Shown here piece by piece: positions 7,403 to 15,000 of a DNA stretch of 34,786 bases. The first letter of the stretch is position 1. Every line of letters begins with the position of its first letter. This DNA is from GCA-002282575 sp964646525. Its GTDB lineage: Bacteria; Pseudomonadota; Gammaproteobacteria; Thiomicrospirales; Thiomicrospiraceae. The position numbers and the translations under genes are program-made. The stretch covers positions 1 to 34,786 of the forward strand of contig CAZYER010000015.1 in the NCBI GenBank assembly GCA_964646525.1. The letters run 5' to 3'. A model generated the notes under the pieces. It worked only from the letters and a program-made list of their open reading frames with translations. It was not told where the DNA came from and ran no database searches.

Positions 7403-8433
7403 CGACGCGAACCTTCTGCTAAATCAACGATGAGGTGCTTGTTGAGCCAGACTTCTTGTAGATTGGATTTGCCCAATAGAAACAAGGTAATGCGAATTTC
7501 TTGTTTAACTTGTTCAATACGCTCAATCACTGCTTGTGTTGACTCCATCGCGGGTTGTAAAAAAGGCGCAGCCATACCAGCGATGCGAGCACCCAGAACA
7601 AGTGATTTTACCACATCAATGCCGTTACGTAAGCCACCACTGGCAATCAGCTGCGTTTGCGGTGCTAATGGTCGACATTGTTGTAAGATCCAAGGGGTGG
7701 GTAAGCCCCAATCTTGAAAGGTTAGGCCGATCGGATTACCTGCGCTGCGCAGCTGTTCAACTCGACTCCATGAGGTGCCGCCACTGCCGGCTACATCGAA
7801 GTAGTGAATACCTTGTGCCATACCTTGACGAATGATATCGGGAGATAGCCCACTACCGACTTCTTTTAACAAAATGGGGCGAGATAGCTGTTGCTGTAGC
7901 TGACCGATTTTCGTCCAGAGATTTGAAAAATCGGTATCGCCTTCAGGCTGAATAGCTTCTTGTAGTGGGTTTAAGTGCAAGAAAAGTCCGTCCGCATCCA
8001 GTTGATCTATCGCGGCTTGGGCGTGATGGCTATTCAGTTGGTAGTTGAGTTGAACGGCACCTAAATTGGCAATGAGTGGAATTGAGGGCGCAAAGGGTCG
8101 TAAATTAAAGCTTTCCGCTGCGGCTGCATTTTCAAACTGAATACGTTGCGAGCCAACGGCTAGAGCGACACCACAGTGTTCGGCAGCCTCGGCTAAACGT
8201 TGATTAATCGCTAAGAGTTCTGGATGATCGCCACCAGTCATGGATGAAATGAGTAGGGGAGCGGATAAGCGCTTACCCAAAAAATCGCAATGCATATCAA
8301 CGTCGGATAAATTACATTCGGGTAGGGCATTATGCAGCAAGCGGAAGGAATCAAAATACCTACCTTGACGATCTACTTGTGGGTCGTTGAGTAGGTGGTG
8401 TATGTGGTCTAGCTTGCGTTGACCAATGCTCAT
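7399..8433 (-). CDS. fni: Type 2 isopentenyl-diphosphate delta-isomerase
   Basis: FMN- and NAD(P)H-dependent enzyme interconverting IPP and DMAPP. It is unrelated to the type 1 metal-dependent Idi. The 344-residue TIM-barrel product shows RKLDH (6-10), PLLISSMTGG (59-68, FMN/phosphate site), LAVGSQR (91-97), HLNPLQEAIQPEGD (about 152-165, substrate and Mg binding) and ILLKEVGSG (about 184-192), followed by C-terminal Gly-rich FMN phosphate loops (SGGLRNG). The gene overlaps both neighbours by 4 bp (ATGA), which implies tight translational coupling within the mevalonate operon. Confidence 0.96.
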   Translation of the reverse strand: MSIGQRKLDHIHHLLNDPQVDRQGRYFDSFRLLHNALPECNLSDVDMHCDFLGKRLSAPLLISSMTGGDHPELLAINQRLAEAAEHCGVALAVGSQRIQFENAAAAESFNLRPFAPSIPLIANLGAVQLNYQLNSHHAQAAIDQLDADGLFLHLNPLQEAIQPEGDTDFSNLWTKIGQLQQQLSRPILLKEVGSGLSPDIIRQGMAQGIHYFDVAGSGGTSWSRVEQLRSAGNPIGLTFQDWGLPTPWILQQCRPLAPQTQLIASGGLRNGIDVVKSLVLGARIAGMAAPFLQPAMESTQAVIERIEQVKQEIRITLFLLGKSNLQEVWLNKHLIVDLAEGSRR

Positions 8434-9467
8434 GCTGGCTGATGCCTTTCGAGTTTGCGATGGGATTGCATCAATTCGCCAGGATTGGTTTGGGCTGCCA
8501 GCAGGGATAATTCACCGCAGAGTACTACAGCAGCACAAATCATTGCCAAGCGACGCGCACTGCTTCCCGCTTCTGTGTTGGGGGTGCAACCCATTAAAGC
8601 GAGATTGTCAGTGACAAAATTCAAGCCCTTGCCATTACCGACCGTACCGACAATTAAATTGGGCAAGCTAACGGAAAAGTATAGAGAGCCATCCTCTAAT
8701 ACTTCAGCGTGGTCTATCGCTTGCGAGCCTTCAACAATATTGGCCGCATCTTGTCCCGTGGCTAAATAAAAAGCCAGTAACATATTAGCCGCATGGGCAT
8801 TAGCGGACATTAAACTGCCCGCTAAAATACTGCCGATCAGGTTTTTGCGAATGTGTAAATCGACAAAACGCTGCGGAGTGGTTTTTAAATAACGCGCTAC
8901 CAGCTTAGCGGGAAGGGTGCATTCGGCAATCACGGATTTACCGCGTCCTTCAATGCTATTCACCGCCGACACTTTTTTATCGGTGCAATAATTCCCTGAA
9001 ATGGTCACGTATCTAAGCTCTGGCCATTGGTTGAGCACCCAGTTTTGTAAATGTTCAGCAGATTGAGTCACCATATTGTGACCTGAAGCGTCGCCACTAT
9101 TAATCGCTAGCCTTAGATAGATGAGACGTCCGACAATACGCGTATCCAGAGATTTGAGTCGAGCAAAACGGCTGGTTGCTGCTACCACTTCACTAGCTTC
9201 TGTCAGCCGTGCTTCGATGGATTGGCAAATACGTCGCGCAGCTTGCGCATCGGCAGCTTGCACAGCAAAGGATCGTGTCATCTGTTCATTGAGCAGGGTA
9301 ACTTTAATGCCACCTGCAGCCGCGCTGACTCGTGCGCCGCGATTGACTGAAGGCCATAAAGGAGTTTCATAGGTCGCAAGGGGAACCATGATTTCATCTT
9401 CAACATCGCCTATTAACCTCAGAGGTCCAATTGTTTGCATCGGGATAGAAGCGAAGTGTTGTGTCAT
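8430..9467 (-). CDS. mvaA: Hydroxymethylglutaryl-CoA reductase, class I-like
   Basis: NAD(P)H-dependent reduction of HMG-CoA to mevalonate, usually the rate-limiting step. The 345-residue soluble protein keeps all four catalytic residues: Glu34 (ATYETPLWPSVNRGA), Lys164/165 (GNYCTDKKVSAVNSIEGRG), Asp240 (ATGQDAANIVEG) and His336 (LMQSHRKLER). The cofactor loop reads GDASGHNM (125-132). The CTDKK...IEGRGK block is characteristic of class I (eukaryal/archaeal) reductases rather than the class II type of Pseudomonas mevalonii. There are no membrane segments, and the N-terminus is short and lacks the ENVIG-type motif. It is the first gene of the operon, with a consensus -10 about 28 bp upstream and only a weak ribosome site. 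Confidence 0.93.
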   Translation of the reverse strand: MTQHFASIPMQTIGPLRLIGDVEDEIMVPLATYETPLWPSVNRGARVSAAAGGIKVTLLNEQMTRSFAVQAADAQAARRICQSIEARLTEASEVVAATSRFARLKSLDTRIVGRLIYLRLAINSGDASGHNMVTQSAEHLQNWVLNQWPELRYVTISGNYCTDKKVSAVNSIEGRGKSVIAECTLPAKLVARYLKTTPQRFVDLHIRKNLIGSILAGSLMSANAHAANMLLAFYLATGQDAANIVEGSQAIDHAEVLEDGSLYFSVSLPNLIVGTVGNGKGLNFVTDNLALMGCTPNTEAGSSARRLAMICAAVVLCGELSLLAAQTNPGELMQSHRKLERHQPA

Positions 9468-9494
9468 GGTAGGTCCAGATATGAATATCAGACC

Positions 9495-9522
9495 ATTATA
9501 TCATGTGAGAATATAGAAACAA
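9495..9522 (-). promoter_or_regulatory. Promoter of the mevalonate operon
   Basis: On the minus strand a consensus TATAAT (9500-9495) lies about 27 bp before the reductase ATG. The best -35 is TTGTTT (9522-9517), 16 bp upstream, a 3/6 match. The -35 overlaps the U-tract of the efp terminator. This is the only evident promoter for the six-gene unit. Confidence 0.6.
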
Positions 9523-9543
9523 AAAAGCACCCAATGGGTGCTT
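9517..9543 (-). terminator. Intrinsic terminator of efp
   Basis: Perfect 8-bp stem AAGCACCC / GGGTGCTT (9543-9536 with 9532-9525) around a 3-nt loop, followed on the minus strand by a run of T (TTTTTTGTTT counting the last stem bases). It lies 31 bp after the efp stop and separates earP-efp from the mevalonate operon on the same strand. Confidence 0.88.
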
Positions 9544-9573
9544 CATGTGCGATCAGCAATCGAGACGGTTCAA

Positions 9574-10137
9574 TTAAGAAGCGCGTTTGCGAAACTCGCC
9601 AGTACGCGTGTCGATTTCGATCATTTCATCCGTTTCGATGAAGGCCGCTACTTGTAGTTCAAAGCCACTGGCTAAGCGAGCAGGCTTCATGACCTTGCCT
9701 GACGTATCACCACGAACCGCCATTTCGGTGTAAACCACTTTACGGTTGATGATGGTTGGAAATTCGACACTGATCGGCTTTCCTTCGTAGAAAGTCACTT
9801 CAACTTCATCGGTCATGCCTTCTTCGATGTAATTCAGTGCATCACCCAAGTTGTCTTTTTCTACTTCGTAAGGGTTGTATTCTTCGTCCATGAAAACATA
9901 CAAAGGATCAGCAAAGTAACTATAAGTACAAGTTTTTTTCTCTAAAATCACTTGGTCAAACTTGTCGTCTGCTTTAACAACAGTTTCAGTACCAGCGCCT
10001 GATAACAGGTTTTTCAGTTTCATTTTCACAACGGCAGCATTACGACCAGATTTGCTAAATTCGGCTTTCAACACGATCATTGGTTGACCTTCGAACATCA
10101 TTACGTTGCCAGAGCGGAATTCTTGTGCAGTTTTCAT
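9574..10137 (-). CDS. efp: Elongation factor P, Arg32 type
   Basis: Translation factor that binds between the P and E sites and rescues ribosomes stalled at polyproline. The 187-residue protein has the N-terminal KOW-like domain and two OB domains of normal length. The modified residue sits in FSKSGRNAAVVK, with Arg at position 32 instead of the Lys34 of the enteric EpmA system; Arg32 EF-P is the substrate of the rhamnosyltransferase EarP, whose gene is directly upstream. ATG 10137 gives the canonical MKTAQEFRSGN start; a TTG at 10155 is the alternative. No Shine-Dalgarno is visible; the bases before the ATG (CCCCTCCC) resemble the anti-Shine-Dalgarno itself. Confidence 0.96.
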   Translation of the reverse strand: MKTAQEFRSGNVMMFEGQPMIVLKAEFSKSGRNAAVVKMKLKNLLSGAGTETVVKADDKFDQVILEKKTCTYSYFADPLYVFMDEEYNPYEVEKDNLGDALNYIEEGMTDEVEVTFYEGKPISVEFPTIINRKVVYTEMAVRGDTSGKVMKPARLASGFELQVAAFIETDEMIEIDTRTGEFRKRAS

Positions 10138-10177
10138 GGGAGGGGTTCCATACAATAAAATTGAGTTAATCTTTTCT

Positions 10178-10183
10178 ATTATA
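10178..10183 (-). promoter_or_regulatory. Candidate -10 element for efp
   Basis: A minus-strand TATAAT spans the earP stop region, 40 bp before the efp ATG. No good -35 is seen 16-18 bp upstream, so it could be a secondary promoter giving efp more transcript than earP, or chance in an AT-rich gap. Confidence 0.3.
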
Positions 10184-11294
10184 CCTTGCTTTCTATAAAG
10201 CTGACTAGATTGACGCTTAAATCGCCCATACTTAGGATGGATTTTTGCGTTGTTAATGCATGACTTTCTAGTTCAGAAAGTTGGCTCAGTACCTCATGCA
10301 CATTGCTTAAGGGCGATTGCGCATTCCAATCGCGCGTTAATTTGGCAAGACTATTTGGCAAGTTTAGAGTGTTGATAAAGGCATTCAACTTAATCCAATG
10401 GGCTTGGTCTTCTGTAGGATAAATATGCCATATCAAGGGGTTGGCGGATAATAGCCCGCGGATAAGTGATTCTTCTCCGCGCACAAAATTGAGATCACAC
10501 GACCAGAGCAGTCGATCATATTCGCTTTGTGGCAAAAACGGAATAAAGTGAATGGTGGCGTTTCCTAGGGTATAGCTATTACCAGCGCTGACCTGCCATT
10601 GATCAAAATGGGTAGTTAATTCGTGACACAGCTTGCTCATTGGACAATAGAGCTCAATGGGCGCTAAGTGGTTAGTTGCTTGTTCCAATAAGCTAATAAT
10701 TGCTTTGTTTTCATAGCCAAATAAACTAATACGCACACTGGATGCATGAGCACGCGGAAGTTGCCAACGTTCAAACCAATTGAGTTGTTCGTTTAGAGTA
10801 AAGGCAAGTCGTTGCTGTTCATAATCGACCTCATAAAGTACACCACCTGTACCAGATATAATACCAGGAAAAAAGAAGTATTTATGCAGCCCATCAGATT
10901 GAAAGGAGCGTAAGCCGTGACAACCAAGCACCCACTCTTCGCAGCTAAAGTATTCCAGATTAATGCATAGGCTGGCTTCTTTAAGCATGGCTTGTCGATA
11001 ATTGGTCGGTAATTCGCAAGCAAAAGCTTCAATGACCACTGATGCAGGTTTGATGTTAGGGAAAGGAGTTGACCACAAGCGCACATCGATCTGATTCAAC
11101 TGTTGCTCTGCCAAGTGTTCGTTTGTTTCTGGGTAAAGATGTTTTAAGGCAGTAAGATCATCGACCCAAAGCCGAACTTGAATGCCATGACGTTGATTCA
11201 GTTGTAACGCCAGCCGCCAGCAGGTAGCAATATCACCGTAGTTGTCGATAACGGTACAAAAAATGTCATAGTCTGTGTAGGTGAGCTGATTCAC
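10179..11294 (-). CDS. earP: EF-P arginine rhamnosyltransferase EarP
   Basis: Inverting GT-B glycosyltransferase that transfers rhamnose from dTDP-L-rhamnose to Arg32 of EF-P. The 371-residue protein begins with the family hallmark IFCTVIDNYGDIATCWRLA, whose two Asp residues (17 and 21) correspond to the catalytic/structural pair of EarP (DNxGD). Further family stretches are EAFACELP, GLRSFQSDGLHKYFFFPG and the C-terminal nucleotide-sugar site LNFVRGEESLIRGLLSANP with IYPTEDQAHWIKL. The start codon is GTG. It sits 41 bp upstream of efp on the same strand, the order seen in Neisseria and pseudomonads. dTDP-rhamnose biosynthesis genes are not in this window. Confidence 0.95.
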   Translation of the reverse strand: MNQLTYTDYDIFCTVIDNYGDIATCWRLALQLNQRHGIQVRLWVDDLTALKHLYPETNEHLAEQQLNQIDVRLWSTPFPNIKPASVVIEAFACELPTNYRQAMLKEASLCINLEYFSCEEWVLGCHGLRSFQSDGLHKYFFFPGIISGTGGVLYEVDYEQQRLAFTLNEQLNWFERWQLPRAHASSVRISLFGYENKAIISLLEQATNHLAPIELYCPMSKLCHELTTHFDQWQVSAGNSYTLGNATIHFIPFLPQSEYDRLLWSCDLNFVRGEESLIRGLLSANPLIWHIYPTEDQAHWIKLNAFINTLNLPNSLAKLTRDWNAQSPLSNVHEVLSQLSELESHALTTQKSILSMGDLSVNLVSFIESKV

Positions 11295-11371
11295 TGTATA
11301 AAAAGTCCAAGTCGATAGGAGTGAGATGTTGCATCAAACATCGTCAAATGATGGCAGATTCTAGCTGAACT

Positions 11372-11380
11372 TGCTATGAT
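11372..11380 (+). promoter_or_regulatory. Extended -10 promoter of fieF
   Basis: TGCTATGAT is an extended -10 (TGn plus TATGAT) 31 bp before the fieF start; no convincing -35 is present, which extended -10 promoters tolerate. A 6-bp inverted repeat (GATGTT, 6-nt gap, AACATC; 11325-11342) lies upstream in the earP/fieF divergent region. Confidence 0.45.
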
Positions 11381-11411
11381 TACAGGTCATTCTTGATAAA
11401 GAAAGCAACGC

Positions 11412-12308
11412 ATGACAACAGAAAATCGTTTGGTTCGTCTCGCTACTTATGTGGCGGTGGCGGTGGCCATCATTTTAGTACTGATTAAGCTCTATGCTTG
11501 GTTGCGTACTGGCTCTGCCTCTATTCTGGCTTCTTTGCTTGATTCAACCGTCGATATTCTGGCTTCTTTGATTATCATGTATGCGGTGATGATTTCACAA
11601 GCACCTGCTGATAAAGAGCATCGTTTTGGTCACGGTAAAGCCGAACCTCTGGCCAGTTTGGCGCAAAGTGCCTTTATTGCTGGTTCCGCGGTTTATTTGA
11701 TTCTTTATGCCATTGAAAGTTTGTGGATGAATAGCGCATTACAGCAGGTAACAGTAGGTTTGTGGGTTATGGCATTATCGCTCGCCTTAACCACCTTGTT
11801 GGTTATCTTTCAGTATTATGTGATTCAAAAAACCAAATCAACGGCGATACAGTCTGACGCCTTGCATTATGTTTCGGATATTTTAACAACTGGTTTGGTG
11901 ATTTTGGGCTTGTTGCTCAGTCAGCTTCAATGGTTAGATCCGATACTGGCAATTCTGATTGCACTATGGATTATGCGCAGCGCTTATACCATTGGTCGAG
12001 ATTCAGTCAATCAGTTAATGGATGGTGAAATTGATGAGGACATGCGTGCTGAGGTCATTCGTATCATTTTAGCCACCCCAAAAGTGCAAGGCTATAACGA
12101 TTTAAGAACCTATCGGGCAGGCCCCACTTGTTTTGTGCAGTTTGACTTAGAATTAGACGATCAACTGACCTTGTTCGAAAGCCACGCCATTAGTGAAAAC
12201 GTCGTCAATAATTTAAAAGCAACCTTTGCTAATCTAGATGTGATGGTGCACCAAGAGCCTGTGAGTTTTCGACATGATGCAGACCATCACCAATGGGGCA
12301 CCGCTTAA
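11412..12308 (+). CDS. fieF: Cation diffusion facilitator (FieF/YiiP-like) exporter
   Basis: Proton-coupled Zn/Fe/Cd exporter of the inner membrane, normally a homodimer. The 298-residue product has about six membrane segments (roughly 12-30, 40-58, 83-103, 115-137, 155-170, 175-190) and a cytosolic C-terminal domain. Transport-site residues are Asp44 and Asp48 (SLLDSTVD) and His152 and Asp156 (DALHYVSD), matching D45/D49/H153/D157 of E. coli YiiP shifted by one. The interface site HRFGHGKAEPLA (70-81) is present. Metal specificity cannot be read from sequence alone. It converges on folD, and both stop codons share the bases TTAA. Confidence 0.92.
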   Translation: MTTENRLVRLATYVAVAVAIILVLIKLYAWLRTGSASILASLLDSTVDILASLIIMYAVMISQAPADKEHRFGHGKAEPLASLAQSAFIAGSAVYLILYAIESLWMNSALQQVTVGLWVMALSLALTTLLVIFQYYVIQKTKSTAIQSDALHYVSDILTTGLVILGLLLSQLQWLDPILAILIALWIMRSAYTIGRDSVNQLMDGEIDEDMRAEVIRIILATPKVQGYNDLRTYRAGPTCFVQFDLELDDQLTLFESHAISENVVNNLKATFANLDVMVHQEPVSFRHDADHHQWGTA

Positions 12309-13159
12309 CTAATGCGCTGCTTCCATGACTGAACCGTGTTTTCTAGTAGGGTGGCAATGGTCATGGGACCAACACCGCCCGGCACAGGGGTAATCCAGCT
12401 GGCTTTTTCCGCCGCTTTTGCTGTTTCCACATCGCCACATAGGCTACCATTCTCTAAGCGATTGATGCCGACATCAATGACAATGGCACCTGCTTTAATC
12501 CAATCGCCTGGGATGAAGTTGGGAATGCCGACACCCACCACCACTAAGTCGGCACGACCTACTTCTTCTTGCAAATTTGTTGTGGCACTGTGGCAAATGG
12601 TAACCGTAGCCCGTTCATTGAGCAGTTCCAGCATCATTGGTACACCAACAATATTACTGGCGCCGACCACGCAAGCATGAAGTCCGCGTAGGTTAATGCC
12701 TGTTTTATTGAGTAGCGTCATCACACCAGAAGGGGTGCAAGGACGTAACAGGGGACGGCGTTGCGCTAAACGACCAAAGTTAAAGGGGTGGAAACCATCG
12801 ACATCTTTAGCTGGATCAATGCGTTCCAATAATTTGTCGCTATCAAGATGCTTTGGTAAGGGGAGCTGAACTAAAATGCCGTCTACGAGCGGATCAGCGT
12901 TTAGTTGCTCTATGAGGGTCAGTAATTCCGCTTCGGTAGTTTCGGCAGGCAACTTATGGCTAAATGAGGTAATACCAGCCTTAGCACAGCCATTTTCTTT
13001 GTTACGCACATAAACTTGAGAGGCGGGATCTGCTCCCACCAGTACCACTGCCAATCCGGGAGCGCGTTTGCCTGTTGCCGTCGCTTCACTGACGCTTGCT
13101 GCCAGTCCTGTAATAATCTCATCACGAATCATATTACCATTGAGAATTTTTGCGCTCAT
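12305..13159 (-). CDS. folD: Bifunctional methylenetetrahydrofolate dehydrogenase/cyclohydrolase
   Basis: NADP-dependent oxidation of 5,10-methylene-THF and hydrolysis of the methenyl form to 10-formyl-THF in the cytosol. The 284-residue length is normal. Motifs seen are the folate/catalytic YVRNKENGC with Lys54, VDGILVQLPLPKHLD (about 92-106), KDVDGFHPFN, and the Rossmann segment VVGASNIVGVPM, ending with the conserved TPVPGGVGPMTIA. The start is backed by AAGGAGTC 6 bp upstream, which overlaps the tail of hemL (9-bp gap), so folD is co-transcribed with hemL. It shares stop-codon bases with the convergent exporter gene. Confidence 0.97.
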   Translation of the reverse strand: MSAKILNGNMIRDEIITGLAASVSEATATGKRAPGLAVVLVGADPASQVYVRNKENGCAKAGITSFSHKLPAETTEAELLTLIEQLNADPLVDGILVQLPLPKHLDSDKLLERIDPAKDVDGFHPFNFGRLAQRRPLLRPCTPSGVMTLLNKTGINLRGLHACVVGASNIVGVPMMLELLNERATVTICHSATTNLQEEVGRADLVVVGVGIPNFIPGDWIKAGAIVIDVGINRLENGSLCGDVETAKAAEKASWITPVPGGVGPMTIATLLENTVQSWKQRIS

Positions 13160-13168
13160 TGTGACTCC

Positions 13169-14452
13169 TTATAGGCTTTTCATTACAGTTTCAGTAGCGG
13201 CTAAGGTTGCTTCTATGTCATCGTCACTATGAGCAATGGAAACAAAGCTGGCTTCAAAAGCAGATGGAGCTAAATAAACGCCTTGACGTAACATGCCGTG
13301 GAAGAATTTTTTAAAGCGTTCGATATCTCCCGCCACTACCTGTTCGTAACGTGTGATGTGCTGTTCTTCGCTGAAGAAGAAACCGAACATACCCCCCACT
13401 TGATTGGTGGTAAACGGAATGCTCAGGCGATCAGCGATGCTTTGCATACCACGCGTAACCGCCTGAGTTTTTGCAGATAGTCGATCGTAAAAGCCCGGTT
13501 CTTGCAATAGTTTCAGTGTGGTTAATCCAGCAGCCATGGCCACAGGATTGCCCGATAGCGTACCCGCTTGATAGACGGGGCCGAGCGGCGCAATACGATG
13601 CATAATTTCTTTTTTACCACCAAAAGCACCAACGGGCATTCCACCGCCAATCACTTTACCGAAAGTGGTTAAGTCTGGCGTGATGCCATAATGGGCTTGT
13701 GCACCCCCCAAAGCGACACGAAAGCCTGTCATGACTTCATCAAAAATCAGTACCGCACCGTATTGATCGCACACCGCCCGCAAGGTTTCTAAAAAAACTG
13801 ATTCAGGTGGAATACAGTTCATATTGCCGGCAACCGGTTCAACAATAATACAGGCAATCTGCTCACCGATTTCGGCAAAGCAGGCTTTTACTTGTTCACT
13901 ATCGTTATAAGTTAGGGTAATCGTTTCGTTGGCTAAGCCAGCAGGTACGCCTGGTGAACTGGGTACACCCATAGTCAGCATGCCAGAGCCTGCTTTTACC
14001 AGCAAGGAATCACCATGACCGTGGTAGCATCCCTCAAACTTAACGATTTTATCGCGTCCAGTGTAGCCACGAGCCAAACGAATGGCACTCATGGTCGCTT
14101 CTGTGCCGCTTGAGGTCATGCGAACCATTTCCATTGAAGGAACAAGTTGACAAATCATATTAGCCATATCAATTTCAGCTGCTGTGGGGGCGCCAAAACT
14201 TAACCCGTGTTGCGCCGTATCCACCACTGCTTGAATAATATCATCATGTGCATGACCTAAAATCATTGGTCCCCAAGAGCCGACATAATCAATATAGCGG
14301 TTGTTGTCTTCATCCCAAGCATAGGCACCTTTAGCTTTTTTGAAAAAAACAGGAGTGCCGCCCACATGACGAAAAGCACGTACGGGCGAATTAACGCCAC
14401 CTGGAATGTGCGTTTGTGCTTGTTCGAACAGAGCTTGAGAACGACTAAACAT
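13169..14452 (-). CDS. hemL: Glutamate-1-semialdehyde 2,1-aminomutase
   Basis: PLP enzyme converting glutamate-1-semialdehyde to 5-aminolevulinate in the C5 haem pathway. The 427-residue protein is full length. The PLP lysine is Lys266 in TTFGKVIGGGMPVGA. Other markers are PGGVNSPVRAF (18-28), SSGTEATMSAIRLARG (114-129), the KFEGCYHGHGDSLLVKAGSG block, and LIFDEVMTGFR. A moderate ribosome site (AAGGAT) precedes the ATG by 10 bp. It is 58 bp downstream of the TlpA-like lipoprotein gene and 9 bp upstream of folD on the same strand. Confidence 0.97.
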   Translation of the reverse strand: MFSRSQALFEQAQTHIPGGVNSPVRAFRHVGGTPVFFKKAKGAYAWDEDNNRYIDYVGSWGPMILGHAHDDIIQAVVDTAQHGLSFGAPTAAEIDMANMICQLVPSMEMVRMTSSGTEATMSAIRLARGYTGRDKIVKFEGCYHGHGDSLLVKAGSGMLTMGVPSSPGVPAGLANETITLTYNDSEQVKACFAEIGEQIACIIVEPVAGNMNCIPPESVFLETLRAVCDQYGAVLIFDEVMTGFRVALGGAQAHYGITPDLTTFGKVIGGGMPVGAFGGKKEIMHRIAPLGPVYQAGTLSGNPVAMAAGLTTLKLLQEPGFYDRLSAKTQAVTRGMQSIADRLSIPFTTNQVGGMFGFFFSEEQHITRYEQVVAGDIERFKKFFHGMLRQGVYLAPSAFEASFVSIAHSDDDIEATLAATETVMKSL

Positions 14453-14510
14453 AGTAAAAAATATCCTTATGTTTGGGGAACTGATAAATGGTTAGTGACA
14501 ATGAAAGAAC

Positions 14511-14996
14511 TCAGAGCATTTCATTAATACGTTTTTGCAGTGTGACTTTGTCTAAATCGCCGACATTTTTCCAAACAATCTTACCCTCTGGTGATAATAA
14601 CAAGTTGGTCGGCGTGACGAAAATTTTACCAAAACCTAATGCAATATCTCCACTGGTATCATGTGTAATGATATAGGGTAGTTGGCGCTGTACGACAAAG
14701 TTTCTTAATGTGGTTGGGTCGTCAAATGACATGGCAACGCCAACAATATGGATTTTGTCGCCATACAATTTCTGTAAGGCAATAATACTCGGGATTTCTT
14801 CAATACAGCTAGAGCAATTGGTCGCCCAAAAGACCACCAGTGTTGGTTTTTTCGGTTGAGCCAAATTGAGTGTTTGTGAAGTATCTAACAGATTTTGAGC
14901 CTCAATGGCTGGTGCTTTGTTGCCAGCGCAGCCACTTAATGCCAAAAGGCTGGCCATCGTTAGGATGCCAGCCAGTTGCCGGATGAGGGAGCGCAT
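14511..14996 (-). CDS. TlpA-like thioredoxin-fold lipoprotein
   Basis: Predicted periplasmic thiol-disulfide protein tethered to a membrane. From ATG 14996 the product is 161 residues, with a type II signal peptide and lipobox ALSGC (lipid Cys23). The thioredoxin fold shows VVFWATNCSSCIEEIPS with the redox pair Cys61/Cys64 (CSSC), IHIVGVAMSFD, and the cis-Pro loop FVTPTNLLLS (Pro129). TlpA/ResA-like proteins reduce apocytochromes or other periplasmic Cys pairs; the partner here is unknown. It starts 4 bases after the rpiA stop, so it is co-transcribed with rpiA. An upstream in-frame start at 15020 would overlap rpiA and displace the signal peptide, so I rejected it. Confidence 0.85.
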   Translation of the reverse strand: MRSLIRQLAGILTMASLLALSGCAGNKAPAIEAQNLLDTSQTLNLAQPKKPTLVVFWATNCSSCIEEIPSIIALQKLYGDKIHIVGVAMSFDDPTTLRNFVVQRQLPYIITHDTSGDIALGFGKIFVTPTNLLLSPEGKIVWKNVGDLDKVTLQKRINEML

Positions 14997-15000
14997 GGGC

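Noticed and set aside
11325..11342. 6-bp inverted repeat (GATGTT/AACATC) between earP and fieF, considered as a metal-regulator operator.
   Set aside because: Too short and overlapping alternative dyads; noted only within the promoter entry.
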